This document shows, in pieces, positions 25,161 to 32,731 of a DNA stretch of 45,708 nt (positions within the stretch are counted from its first letter, which is position 1; the number at the start of each line of letters is the position of its first letter). The translations under genes were made by a program, and so were the position numbers. A model generated the notes under the pieces. The model was not told the origin of the DNA. It saw nothing but the letters and a program-made list of their open reading frames with translations, and made no database searches. Origin of the DNA: Oscillospiraceae bacterium (GTDB taxonomy: Bacteria > Bacillota > Clostridia > Oscillospirales > Ruminococcaceae); the NCBI GenBank assembly GCA_003531585.1, contig DQFX01000077.1:21582-67289 (forward strand), in the 5' to 3' direction.

Positions 25161-26048
25161 ATGGCAGTACGCAGAAAGAGCAACTGGTATATATATTTAA
25201 TAGCGTTTTGTATAACTCTTGCTATGATAATCATGGCGATATTTTCCTTCCGGGACTTTCTGTTCCCCAAGTCGCAGGAGACCGGGCTGAGCACCGACGG
25301 AACCCTTTCCGATGATTTTGTGCCGGATCACAGCATGGATCTGTCGGTCATGACAATGATATCCGACGGCTCTGCGGATATGCCGTCGCTGTTCATTGCG
25401 GTGACTTACAATGCAGTCGACAACCGCCTGCTGTTTATTCCGGTTACTGACGGAATAGCGCTTGCTTCCTCCGGCAGAACGCTCCCGAACATCTATGCGG
25501 CGCAGGGCGGTCAGGGGGTTGCCGCTGCAGTGTCCGACGCACTTGGTATAAAGTTTGACGGCTACGTGAAGTTCGACCGCGCGACCCTCACCGGGCTGAT
25601 AGCGACCTATGGAAACGTGGAGTACAACGTTGCGAAAACGCTCCTCATCACCGACGGAACTGAAGTCGAGGCGATAAACTCCGGCGACCAGATCTTTACA
25701 GCTGAAAAGGTGTTCCGTTATATAATGTTCGCGGATTTCGGCGAGGACGAGTCCTACAGATTCAATATGATCGGTTCCCTGCTGATAGAGCTTGTGAACC
25801 AGAATGTTTCCTACATTGACGGCTCTCTGCTCACCGCATACGCCGAGGATATCCTCAACGCGGAGACTGACCTCACGTCTGATATTCTTTCTGCGCGCAA
25901 GGCGGCAATGCTGAACACTGTAAAGTACGGCATCAACCCCGCCGATTACTACGTACTCTACGGCGTGTACGGCGACGACGGAAGCTTCACCGTATCGGAT
26001 AACTCCATCACGACAATTCAGCAGAAGTCCGGTCAGAACGAGGAATAA
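25161..26048 (+). CDS. LytR-CpsA-Psr-like membrane protein lacking the usual catalytic arginines
   Basis: The product (295 residues from this start) has a basic N-terminus, one membrane anchor (about 10-30, YIYLIAFCITLAMIIMAIFSF) and an extracytoplasmic domain laid out like the LCP domain: VTYNAVDNRLLFIPVTDG, then LPNIYAAQGGQGVAAAVSDALG, GYVKFDRATLTGLI and a GNVEYNV strand. True LCP enzymes, which attach teichoic acid or capsule to peptidoglycan, have a SIPRDT-type strand with key arginines; here it reads FIPVTDG. A transferase function is therefore doubtful. The ATG at 25161 has GAAAGG nine bases upstream; a GTG at 25116 or ATG at 25119 in the same frame would add 14-15 residues but has a poor site. 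Confidence 0.68.
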   Translation: MAVRRKSNWYIYLIAFCITLAMIIMAIFSFRDFLFPKSQETGLSTDGTLSDDFVPDHSMDLSVMTMISDGSADMPSLFIAVTYNAVDNRLLFIPVTDGIALASSGRTLPNIYAAQGGQGVAAAVSDALGIKFDGYVKFDRATLTGLIATYGNVEYNVAKTLLITDGTEVEAINSGDQIFTAEKVFRYIMFADFGEDESYRFNMIGSLLIELVNQNVSYIDGSLLTAYAEDILNAETDLTSDILSARKAAMLNTVKYGINPADYYVLYGVYGDDGSFTVSDNSITTIQQKSGQNEE

Positions 26049-26061
26049 CAGGAGGCACGGC

Positions 26062-26679
26062 ATGGAAGAAAGAATACAGCGCACGATGAAAGCGCTGGAG
26101 CGCAACAAAATCAAGCCCTACTACGTGGAAACGCGCGAGCAGCTCTACGACCTGGTTCGGGAACTTGTAAAAAACGATAAGCTGATAACCGCCGGAGGCT
26201 CCATGACACTTGAAGAAAGCGGCGTGAAAGAGCTGCTCATGACGGAATTCAAGGGCGTGTACCTTGACCGCTCTGAGGGAAAGACCCCTGAGGAGGTAGA
26301 GGACATACTGCACAAGGCGTTTGTTTCTGATACATTTTTCGCAAGCAGCAACGCGGTCACGGAGGACGGCGCGCTGTACAATGTCGACGGCAGGGGAAAC
26401 CGCGTCGCGGCAATGATCTACGGACCGGCTCAGGTAGTGCTGATCGTCGGAACCAACAAGATAGTGAAGGATATGGGAGAGGCGGTCTGTCGGGTGGAGC
26501 AGGTGGCTGCTCCGATGAACACGAAGCGGCTGAACTGCAAGACCCCGTGCGAGGTAACGGGCGCCTGCTCGCACTGCCGCAGCGAGGGCAGAATATGCTG
26601 CTCGTTCGTAAGGCTGGAGCAGCAGCGCGTCCCCGACCGAATAAAAGTAATCATCGTCAATGAGAGTCTGGGATACTGA
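26062..26679 (+). CDS. LUD-domain protein (LutC/YkgG type)
   Basis: This 205-residue cytoplasmic protein belongs to the LUD (formerly DUF162) family, seen in lactate-utilisation proteins LutB/LutC. Visible signatures are TRE-QLYDLV, the glycine strand LITAGGSMTLEESG (about 40-53), TDTFFASSNAVTEDGALYNVDG-like core (about 92-112), and the IVGTNKIVKDM segment. The C-terminal region has five cysteines in CKTPCEVTGACSHC and CC, unusual for LutC and possibly metal-binding. No lutA or lutB partner is present, so a role in lactate oxidation is not implied. An AGGAGG site precedes the start, 13 bases after the LCP-like gene. Confidence 0.85.
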   Translation: MEERIQRTMKALERNKIKPYYVETREQLYDLVRELVKNDKLITAGGSMTLEESGVKELLMTEFKGVYLDRSEGKTPEEVEDILHKAFVSDTFFASSNAVTEDGALYNVDGRGNRVAAMIYGPAQVVLIVGTNKIVKDMGEAVCRVEQVAAPMNTKRLNCKTPCEVTGACSHCRSEGRICCSFVRLEQQRVPDRIKVIIVNESLGY

Positions 26680-26716
26680 GCCAGGCTGCTGAGACGCAAA
26701 GAAAGGATACATAATT

Positions 26717-27682
26717 ATGGCAATTTTAAAGCTTAAAGCGCCCTGCAAGGACTACATCTGGGGCGGCAACAGACTTCGTGAGGAATACGGCAAGCAGCTC
26801 GATTCCGACAGAATTGCGGAAAGCTGGGAGCTTTCCTGCCACAAGGACGGTCAGAGCGTTATCACCGGCGGCGAGTTCGATGGAAAGACCCTTTCCGACT
26901 ACATAGCGGAAAAGGGTAAGGGTGTCCTCGGCAAGAACTGCGGCCGTTTTGAGTACTTTCCGGTGCTGATAAAGCTCATCGACGCGAAGGACAACCTCTC
27001 CGTTCAGGTACACCCCTCAAATGAGTACGCACTGCGTGTAGAGGGCGAGTACGGCAAGACCGAAATGTGGTACATCGTTGACTGCGACCCCGGCGCGGAG
27101 CTTCTCTACGGCTTCAAGCACGAGATAAGCAAGGAGGAGTTCGCGGAGCGCATCGCGAACAATACTCTGCTTGAAGTTACAAACAACGTTCCGGTGCACA
27201 AGGGCGACGTGTTCTTTATTGAGAGCGGAACTCTGCATGCAATAGGCAAGGGAATCCTCATTGCTGAGATCCAGCAGAATTCCAACACCACCTACCGTAT
27301 CTACGACTACGGCAGAGTTGGCAAGGACGGCAAGCCCCGTGAACTCCACGTTGAGAAGGCGAAAGAAGTCACCAACCTTGTGCCTCCGAAGTACCCGACC
27401 ACCGCTCAGGGCGCTCCCACAGCCATCGAGGGCGGCAAGGAGACGCTGCTGCGCTCCTGCGAGTATTTCAATGTGAACAAGCTGGAGCTTGACGGCACCA
27501 CAAAGCTCACAGCGGGCGAAGGCTCGTTCAATTCCCTGCTCGTGCTCGACGGAGCATTTGAGATCGCGGCAGGCTCTGAGAAGGCCTCCGCAAAGAAGGG
27601 CGACAGCCTGTTCATCACCGCCGGCACTGGCGAGTACACCGTAACCGGTAAGGGAACAATTATTCTCACCGACATCATCTGA
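26717..27682 (+). CDS. manA: Mannose-6-phosphate isomerase, class I
   Basis: This zinc enzyme interconverts mannose 6-phosphate and fructose 6-phosphate. The 321-residue cupin protein carries WGGNRL near the N-terminus, SVQVHPSNEYA (zinc Gln and His), GKTEMWYIVD with the zinc glutamate, VHKGDVFFIESGTLHAIGKG with the third histidine, and the short C-terminal cupin domain of the Bacillus-type enzymes. AAAGGA lies ahead of the ATG. A sugar kinase follows after 19 bases, a natural pair for using mannose or making sugar-phosphate precursors for the envelope. Confidence 0.94.
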   Translation: MAILKLKAPCKDYIWGGNRLREEYGKQLDSDRIAESWELSCHKDGQSVITGGEFDGKTLSDYIAEKGKGVLGKNCGRFEYFPVLIKLIDAKDNLSVQVHPSNEYALRVEGEYGKTEMWYIVDCDPGAELLYGFKHEISKEEFAERIANNTLLEVTNNVPVHKGDVFFIESGTLHAIGKGILIAEIQQNSNTTYRIYDYGRVGKDGKPRELHVEKAKEVTNLVPPKYPTTAQGAPTAIEGGKETLLRSCEYFNVNKLELDGTTKLTAGEGSFNSLLVLDGAFEIAAGSEKASAKKGDSLFITAGTGEYTVTGKGTIILTDII

Positions 27683-27701
27683 ACCTGACAGGAGGCGCAG
27701 C

Positions 27702-28667
27702 ATGGCAAACATGGAGAGACACCTCGGCATAGACATCGGCGGAACCAACATAGCATGCGGAATCGTGAATGAAAACTGCGAGATAGTCGCACGCTCCAAA
27801 GTCAAGACCAACTCACCGAGACCCTACGCGGAGATACTCGCGGACATAATCCGCGCCGCGGAGCTTGCCTGCGCTGAAGCGGGAATAACTTCGCAGCAGC
27901 TTGCTTCCATCGGTATCGGCTGCCCGGGAACCTGTAACCAGGCGACCGGCGTGGTGGAATACTCGAACAACCTCGGATTCGTAAATGCTCCGCTGCGTAC
28001 CGATATTGAATCCAAGTTCAGCGTCCCCACATACCTCGGCAACGACGCGGACGCGGCAGCCTACGGCGAGTACTGCGCAGGAGCAGCAAAGGGCGCGGGA
28101 AGCGCGGTAGTGATCACGCTCGGAACAGGCGTAGGCTCTGGTATCATCATTGACGGGAAAATCTACAGCGGCTCGAATTTTGCGGGCGGCGAGATAGGTC
28201 ATACGGTCATCGAGGTGGACGGCAGACCCTGCACCTGCGGCCGCAAGGGTTGTTTTGAAGCATATTCCTCCGCGACCGGGCTTGTGAATACTACGCGCGA
28301 GTATGCCGAGAAGTTCCCGGACAGCCTCATGGCAGAATTAATAAAGAATGAAGGAAAGGTCAGCGCCCGGACTGCTTACATAGCTATGAAGCAGGGCGAC
28401 GAAGCCGGAAAGCTCGTCACGGACCTTTATGTGAAGTACCTCGCGGTGGGGATAACGAACGTTATCAACATTTTCCAGCCGGATATACTCTGTATCGGCG
28501 GGGGAGTCTGCAACGAGGGCGACACGCTGCTCGTTCCGCTGAAAAAGGCGGTCGCAGAGCAGGTTTATTCCAAGAGAAGCGCTAAAAATACCGAGATCGT
28601 GATTTGCTCCCTCGGTAATGACGCAGGCATAATCGGAGCCGCAATGCTCCACCGTTCCTGCAAATAA
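27702..28667 (+). CDS. glcK: ROK-family glucokinase
   Basis: This cytoplasmic sugar kinase phosphorylates glucose (possibly also mannose) with ATP. The 321-residue product has the phosphate-1 loop GIDIGGTNIACGIV (about 8-21), the catalytic GNDADAAAYGE segment with the essential aspartate, the GTGVGSGIIIDG loop, the ROK motif GGEIGHTV, and the zinc site CTCGRKGCFEAY. No DNA-binding domain is attached, so it is a kinase and not a NagC/XylR repressor. An AGGAGG site precedes the ATG, 19 bases after manA; ilvD follows. Confidence 0.93.
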   Translation: MANMERHLGIDIGGTNIACGIVNENCEIVARSKVKTNSPRPYAEILADIIRAAELACAEAGITSQQLASIGIGCPGTCNQATGVVEYSNNLGFVNAPLRTDIESKFSVPTYLGNDADAAAYGEYCAGAAKGAGSAVVITLGTGVGSGIIIDGKIYSGSNFAGGEIGHTVIEVDGRPCTCGRKGCFEAYSSATGLVNTTREYAEKFPDSLMAELIKNEGKVSARTAYIAMKQGDEAGKLVTDLYVKYLAVGITNVINIFQPDILCIGGGVCNEGDTLLVPLKKAVAEQVYSKRSAKNTEIVICSLGNDAGIIGAAMLHRSCK

Positions 28668-28704
28668 ATTTCGTGACCCGGAATCCGGGCGGAAAGGAAA
28701 AATC

Positions 28705-30360
28705 ATGAGAAGTGATCTTATTAAAGAAGGAGTAGAGAAAACTCCTCACAGAGCGATACTCAAGGCTCTGGGCGTAACTGACAGCGAAATGCACAGACCG
28801 TTCATCGCGGTTGTCTGTGCTGCCAGCGACTACGTTCCTGGACATATGCACCTGCACGAGATCTCACGCGCAGTAAAGGACGGTATCAGAAATGCGGGCG
28901 GCGTTCCGTTTGAGTTCTTCACCATCGGCGTATGCGACGGTCTCGCAATGAACCACAAGGGCATGAGATATTCCCTCGCTTCCAGAGAGCTCATCGCTGA
29001 CTCCATCGAGGTAATGCTGACCGCTCACCCGCTGGACGGCGTTGTATTCATTCCGAACTGCGACAAGATAGTACCCGGAATGGTGCTTGCAGCGGCAAGA
29101 ATGAACCTCCCGGCTATCTTCTGCAGCGGCGGTCCTATGAACCCCGGCTGCGTACAGGGCAAGCGCGTAGGCTATTCTGAGATCTACGAGGCTATCGGTC
29201 AGTATTCCAACGGCGAGATCGGCGACGATGTTATCAAGGATTTCGAAGATAACGCATGCCCCACCTGCGGAAGCTGCTCCGGCATGTACACCGCAAACTC
29301 CATGAACTGCCTGACCGAGGCTATGGGTCTTGCTCTCCCGACCGCCGGAACCGAGCCTGCTGTAAACTCCGCACGCCGCAGACTTGCAAAGGAGTCCGGC
29401 GAGCGCGCTGTTGAGCTTGTAAAGCAGAATATCCGTCCGCTCGATATCCTCACCAAGAAGAACATGCTGAACGCTCTCGCAACCGATATGGCGATCGGCG
29501 CTTCCTCCAACACCGTACTTCACCTGCTTGCTATCGCACACGAAGCTAAGGTCGACATCTCCCTCGACGACATCGACCAGATGAGCAGAAAGACCCCGCA
29601 GCTTGCAAAGCTGAACCCTGCTTCCAGCGTGTTCATCACTGACCTTAACGCGGTAGGCGGAATCCAGACTGTGATCCGCGAGCTGTCAAAGGGCGGCCAC
29701 GTAAACACTGATGTACTGACCGTTTCCGGTACTCAGGCTGACCGTATCGCAAAGGCAAAGGACGCAGACGGCGTTATAGTTCACAAAATCGACTCCCCGA
29801 TACGCAAGGACGGCGGTATCGCTATCCTGAGCGGCAACCTTGCAGAGCATGGTTCCGTAGTTAAGCAGGGCGCAGTAAAGCCCGAGATGATGGACTTCAC
29901 CGGTACGGCGCGCGTATTCAACGGCGAACAGGCAGCATGCGACGCTATCCTCGGCGGCGACATCAAGGCAGGCGACGTTGTAGTAATTCGCTACGAAGGT
30001 CCGAAGGGCGGTCCCGGAATGCCTGAGATGCTGGCTCCGACTGCGGCGATCGTTGGTAAGGGTCTTGACGGAAACGTTGCGCTCATCACAGATGGACGCT
30101 TCTCCGGCGCTTCCAGAGGCGCGGCTATCGGACACGTTTCCCCTGAGGCCGCCGAGGGCGGTCTGATCGCATTCGTTGAGGACGGCGATAAGATCCACAT
30201 TGACATTCCGAACCGCAGCATTACTCTGCTTGTTGACGACGCAGAGATCGCAAAGCGCAAGGAGAAGGGCATTCTTCCTCCGAAGGAGCTTGAAGGCTAC
30301 CTCAAGAGATACGCGAAGATGGTTACTTCCTCCAATACCGGCGCAGTATTCGCTGACTAA
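28705..30360 (+). CDS. ilvD: Dihydroxy-acid dehydratase
   Basis: This iron-sulfur enzyme dehydrates dihydroxy acids in the last shared step of valine, leucine and isoleucine synthesis. The 551-residue product has FIPNCDKIVPGM with Cys119, the CPTCGSC cluster (Cys185, Cys188, Cys191), GMRYSLASRELIADSIE and the C-terminal GRFSGASRGAAIGHVSPEA. Where [2Fe-2S] relatives have a PCN cysteine, this protein reads YVPGHMHL, as in the E. coli enzyme with an oxygen-sensitive [4Fe-4S] cluster. AAAGGAAA precedes the ATG. It ends the run starting at 25161, with a terminator eight bases after the stop. No other branched-chain gene is nearby. Confidence 0.96.
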   Translation: MRSDLIKEGVEKTPHRAILKALGVTDSEMHRPFIAVVCAASDYVPGHMHLHEISRAVKDGIRNAGGVPFEFFTIGVCDGLAMNHKGMRYSLASRELIADSIEVMLTAHPLDGVVFIPNCDKIVPGMVLAAARMNLPAIFCSGGPMNPGCVQGKRVGYSEIYEAIGQYSNGEIGDDVIKDFEDNACPTCGSCSGMYTANSMNCLTEAMGLALPTAGTEPAVNSARRRLAKESGERAVELVKQNIRPLDILTKKNMLNALATDMAIGASSNTVLHLLAIAHEAKVDISLDDIDQMSRKTPQLAKLNPASSVFITDLNAVGGIQTVIRELSKGGHVNTDVLTVSGTQADRIAKAKDADGVIVHKIDSPIRKDGGIAILSGNLAEHGSVVKQGAVKPEMMDFTGTARVFNGEQAACDAILGGDIKAGDVVVIRYEGPKGGPGMPEMLAPTAAIVGKGLDGNVALITDGRFSGASRGAAIGHVSPEAAEGGLIAFVEDGDKIHIDIPNRSITLLVDDAEIAKRKEKGILPPKELEGYLKRYAKMVTSSNTGAVFAD

Positions 30361-30367
30361 TAATTAC

Positions 30368-30395
30368 AGCCCCGTCAGAAATGGCGGGGCTTGTT
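30368..30395 (+). terminator. Terminator after ilvD
   Basis: AGCCCCG (30368-30374) pairs with CGGGGCT (30385-30391), followed by TGTTCTATTT. The T-tract is interrupted, so efficiency may be moderate. Confidence 0.7.
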
Positions 30396-30427
30396 CTATT
30401 TCCGGACAGACAGGAATACATTGTAGC

Positions 30428-31000
30428 ATGATAGAGTTGAAGCTGAAGCGGACGGCGCTCCGCTGGGATTTTTCGTTTTTTGCCGTGCTTGCTGTGTTTT
30501 TCATTTGGGATTATTCCGGGTTTGGTTTCGCCGCGCTTGGGATATGCACCGCTCACGAGCTTGCCCACCTTGCCGTAATGCGGCTCTGTGGAATGTCGCC
30601 CGACAGCCTGACATTCTACGGAGCCGGGATACGCCTGAGCGCCAGCGCCGTGGAAAGCGCTCCGCCGGGAGTTCAGGCGGCAATCTACGCTGCGGGGTGC
30701 GCGATGAATTTCCTGCTCGGCGGAGTTTTCCTCGCGGCAGGAGAGGGGCGAATAGCCGCGGTCAGCTTTGCGGCCGGAGCGTTCAATCTGCTCCCGCTCG
30801 GGGAGTTCGACGGACGCCGCCTGCTGAAACTACTGCTGATATCCCGTGCGGCCCCCGAAAATGTAGATACGGCGCTCAGAATCTGCGGAATTATTTCCGC
30901 GGTAATAGCCGGAGCGGTGCTTTTCAAAGCCGGGGGAGCGAGTCCTACTTTCTTTATCACGGCGGCGTATCTGGTGATTCTTTCAGCAAAAAAGCTGTAA
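30428..31000 (+). CDS. Compact M50-family (site-2-protease-like) membrane metallopeptidase
   Basis: This 190-residue polytopic protein carries the zinc motif HELAH (His43-His47) inside the second hydrophobic segment and a second motif NLLPLGEFDG (Asn120-Gly129) matching the NxxPxxxLDG signature of site-2 proteases, which cut substrates within the membrane. It is short, with no PDZ or CBS domain, comparable to SpoIVFB-like or minimal M50 proteins. A sporulation role is possible but not shown. The ATG at 30428 has only a weak AGGAA upstream; a long in-frame extension back to 30176 runs through ilvD in another frame and was rejected. Confidence 0.82.
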   Translation: MIELKLKRTALRWDFSFFAVLAVFFIWDYSGFGFAALGICTAHELAHLAVMRLCGMSPDSLTFYGAGIRLSASAVESAPPGVQAAIYAAGCAMNFLLGGVFLAAGEGRIAAVSFAAGAFNLLPLGEFDGRRLLKLLLISRAAPENVDTALRICGIISAVIAGAVLFKAGGASPTFFITAAYLVILSAKKL

Positions 31001-31017
31001 AAACTTGCAAAAACAGC

Positions 31018-31046
31018 TTGACAATTGGATATTTTTACTGTATAAT
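31018..31046 (+). promoter_or_regulatory. Consensus promoter of the AIM24-like gene
   Basis: Perfect TTGACA (31018-31023), 17-base spacer, perfect TATAAT (31041-31046), 58 bases before the ATG. A constitutively strong housekeeping promoter is expected. Confidence 0.9.
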
Positions 31047-31104
31047 AAGAAAAGCAAATGTCCGGTACCTTACAACTATATATTTGGCTATGGAGGAAAA
31101 TTAT

Positions 31105-31779
31105 ATGAGATATGAAATCAAAGGCGAGCCGCTGCCTGTCGTAATCGTTTATCTTGAGGCTGGCGAGTCCATCAAGTGCGAGAAGGGCGCAATGTCCTGG
31201 ATGACTCCCAACATGAAGATGGAAACCGGTGCAGGAGGCGTTGGAAAGGCGTTCAGCAGAATGTTCTCCGGCGAGTCCATTTTCCAGAATACATACACCG
31301 CTGTCGGCGGTCAGGGAATGATCGCGTTTGCGTCCAGCTTCCCCGGTTCCATCATTCCTATTGATGTAAGCAAGGGCGATTTTATCGTTCAGAAGTCCGG
31401 CTACCTGGCTTCCGAGCCTTCCGTTGAGCTTTCCATCGCGTTCCAGAAGAAGCTCGGCGCTGGATTCTTCGGCGGCGAGGGCTTTATCATGCAGAAGCTT
31501 CATGGAACTGGTATGGCGTTCGTCGAAATCGACGGCTACGTTGTTGAGTACGAGCTGCAGGCAGGTCAGCAGATGCTTATTGACACCGGTTATCTGGCTG
31601 CTATGTCAGGCTCCTGCACAATTGATATCCAGACCGTAAAGGGTATCGGTAACGTACTGTTCGGCGGCGAAGGTCTGTTCAATACTGTTGTTACTGGTCC
31701 TGGCAAGATCTACCTCCAGACAATGCCTATCAGCAATGTTGCGGGCGCGATCGCTTCTGTTATGCCCAAGAGCAATTGA
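31105..31779 (+). CDS. AIM24/TIGR00266-family protein
   Basis: This 224-residue beta-rich cytoplasmic protein belongs to the AIM24 family (TIGR00266), widespread in bacteria and of unknown molecular function. Seen signatures are a YLEAGESIKCEKGAMSWM opening, the GxGKAFSRMFSGES segment, GSIIPIDV, and repeated glycine-rich strands (GGEGFIMQKLHGTG, LFGGEGLFNTVVTGPGKIYLQTMP). GGAGGAAAA lies just ahead of the ATG at 31105; an upstream in-frame ATG at 31090 would place the ribosome site inside the gene and was rejected. It is monocistronic, with its own consensus promoter and a strong terminator. Confidence 0.88.
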   Translation: MRYEIKGEPLPVVIVYLEAGESIKCEKGAMSWMTPNMKMETGAGGVGKAFSRMFSGESIFQNTYTAVGGQGMIAFASSFPGSIIPIDVSKGDFIVQKSGYLASEPSVELSIAFQKKLGAGFFGGEGFIMQKLHGTGMAFVEIDGYVVEYELQAGQQMLIDTGYLAAMSGSCTIDIQTVKGIGNVLFGGEGLFNTVVTGPGKIYLQTMPISNVAGAIASVMPKSN

Positions 31780-31796
31780 TTTTTCCGGCATATTGG

Positions 31797-31824
31797 GGCG
31801 GTGCAGTTATGCACCGCCTTTTTT
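31797..31824 (+). terminator. Terminator after the AIM24-like gene
   Basis: GGCGGTGCA (31797-31805), four-base loop, TGCACCGCC (31810-31818), then TTTTTT. A textbook intrinsic terminator. Confidence 0.93.
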
Positions 31825-31865
31825 GTACAGTTTCTTAATATAATATTACATTTCTGTAACAGTTA

Positions 31866-31920
31866 TTGACAAATAATATCAAAAATGATATACTGTTATG
31901 TGAAAATGATATATTGTTAT
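31866..31920 (+). promoter_or_regulatory. Promoter of the ABC export operon with tandem 18-base operator
   Basis: TTGACA (31866-31871), 17-base spacer, TATACT (31889-31894). AAAATGATATACTGTTAT (31882-31899) recurs with one change at 31903-31920, exactly 21 bases downstream, which is two helical turns. The first copy covers the -10 box and the second covers the likely transcription start, as expected for a repressor operator. A small inverted repeat TTACA-TTTC-TGTAA lies further upstream, near 31847. The cognate regulator is unknown. Confidence 0.75.
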
Positions 31921-31990
31921 CTTTGGAAAAAGTGCAACCTTAACCATATTACGACTGTTTTATTGGTAGAAAGCTAAAGGGGGTGACAGC

Positions 31991-32731
31991 ATGGAAGAAA
32001 ACGAGAAGCCAAGAAAACGCAGGGTGATGATCCACGTCAAGGATCTCCGTAAGGAGTACACGCTTGAAGGCGGGGAATCCGTAGTTGCGCTGAAACGAAT
32101 CAACCTCAACATAATGGAAGGCGAGCTCTGCTGCATTTTCGGTACGTCTGGCTCGGGTAAATCCACGCTGCTGAATCAGCTTGCCGGTCTTGAAAAACCG
32201 ACATTCGGGGACGTTTACATAAGAGGAGTTCCTATAACGCGGCTGAGTGAAAATCAGCTTGCGGCGTTCCGACAGAAACACATTGGATTTGTGTTCCAGT
32301 CATATAATCTGCTGCCGTTCATGAACGCGGTGGAAAACGTAGCAATGCCGCTGATGTTCCGTGGAGACAGCAAGCGCGACAGAACGCGTAAAGCGGTCGC
32401 AATGCTGAAAAAAGTAGGTCTGGGGAACCGAATGAAGCATTATCCGCGGCAGATGTCCGGCGGTCAGCAGCAGCGAGTCGGCATCGCGAGGGCGTTCGTC
32501 GCGAGACCTGACGTAGTGTTCGCCGACGAGCCTACCGGAAACCTCGACTCAAAAACGACCATTGAGGTAATGGACATGATCAAGTCCTTTGCAAGAAAAT
32601 ATAATCAGACCATAGTACTTGTAACGCACGACCCGGAGCTGGCGCAATATGCAGACAGAATAGTAACGCTCGTCGATGGAAGAATAGTAAGCGATACAAA
32701 AGGAGAGAACAATGAGCAAGAAAATAAGTAA
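31991..32731 (+). CDS. ABC transporter ATP-binding protein (MacB/LolD type)
   Basis: This is the cytoplasmic ATPase subunit of a type VII (MacB/FtsX-like) ABC system. The 246-residue product has Walker A GTSGSGKST at 51-59, Q-loop Gln103 in FVFQSYNLLP, signature MSGGQQQR at 155-162, Walker B VVFADE ending at Glu180, the PTGNLDS D-loop and switch His213 in VTHDPE. The NLLPFMNAVENVAMPL segment is typical of the lipoprotein/peptide exporter group. GGGGGTG-like sequence precedes the ATG. Its last 20 bases overlap the start of the giant surface protein gene, and the permease is the third gene, so the three form one export module. Confidence 0.94.
   Translation: MEENEKPRKRRVMIHVKDLRKEYTLEGGESVVALKRINLNIMEGELCCIFGTSGSGKSTLLNQLAGLEKPTFGDVYIRGVPITRLSENQLAAFRQKHIGFVFQSYNLLPFMNAVENVAMPLMFRGDSKRDRTRKAVAMLKKVGLGNRMKHYPRQMSGGQQQRVGIARAFVARPDVVFADEPTGNLDSKTTIEVMDMIKSFARKYNQTIVLVTHDPELAQYADRIVTLVDGRIVSDTKGENNEQENK

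Noticed and set aside
30176..30427. N-terminal extension of the M50 metallopeptidase into ilvD
   Set aside because: It runs in a second frame through the conserved end of ilvD and across its terminator; the ATG at 30428 fits the family start.
30505..31104. N-terminal extension of the AIM24-like protein through the M50 gene
   Set aside because: Arg-rich out-of-frame translation; the perfect promoter and GGAGG site place the start at 31105.
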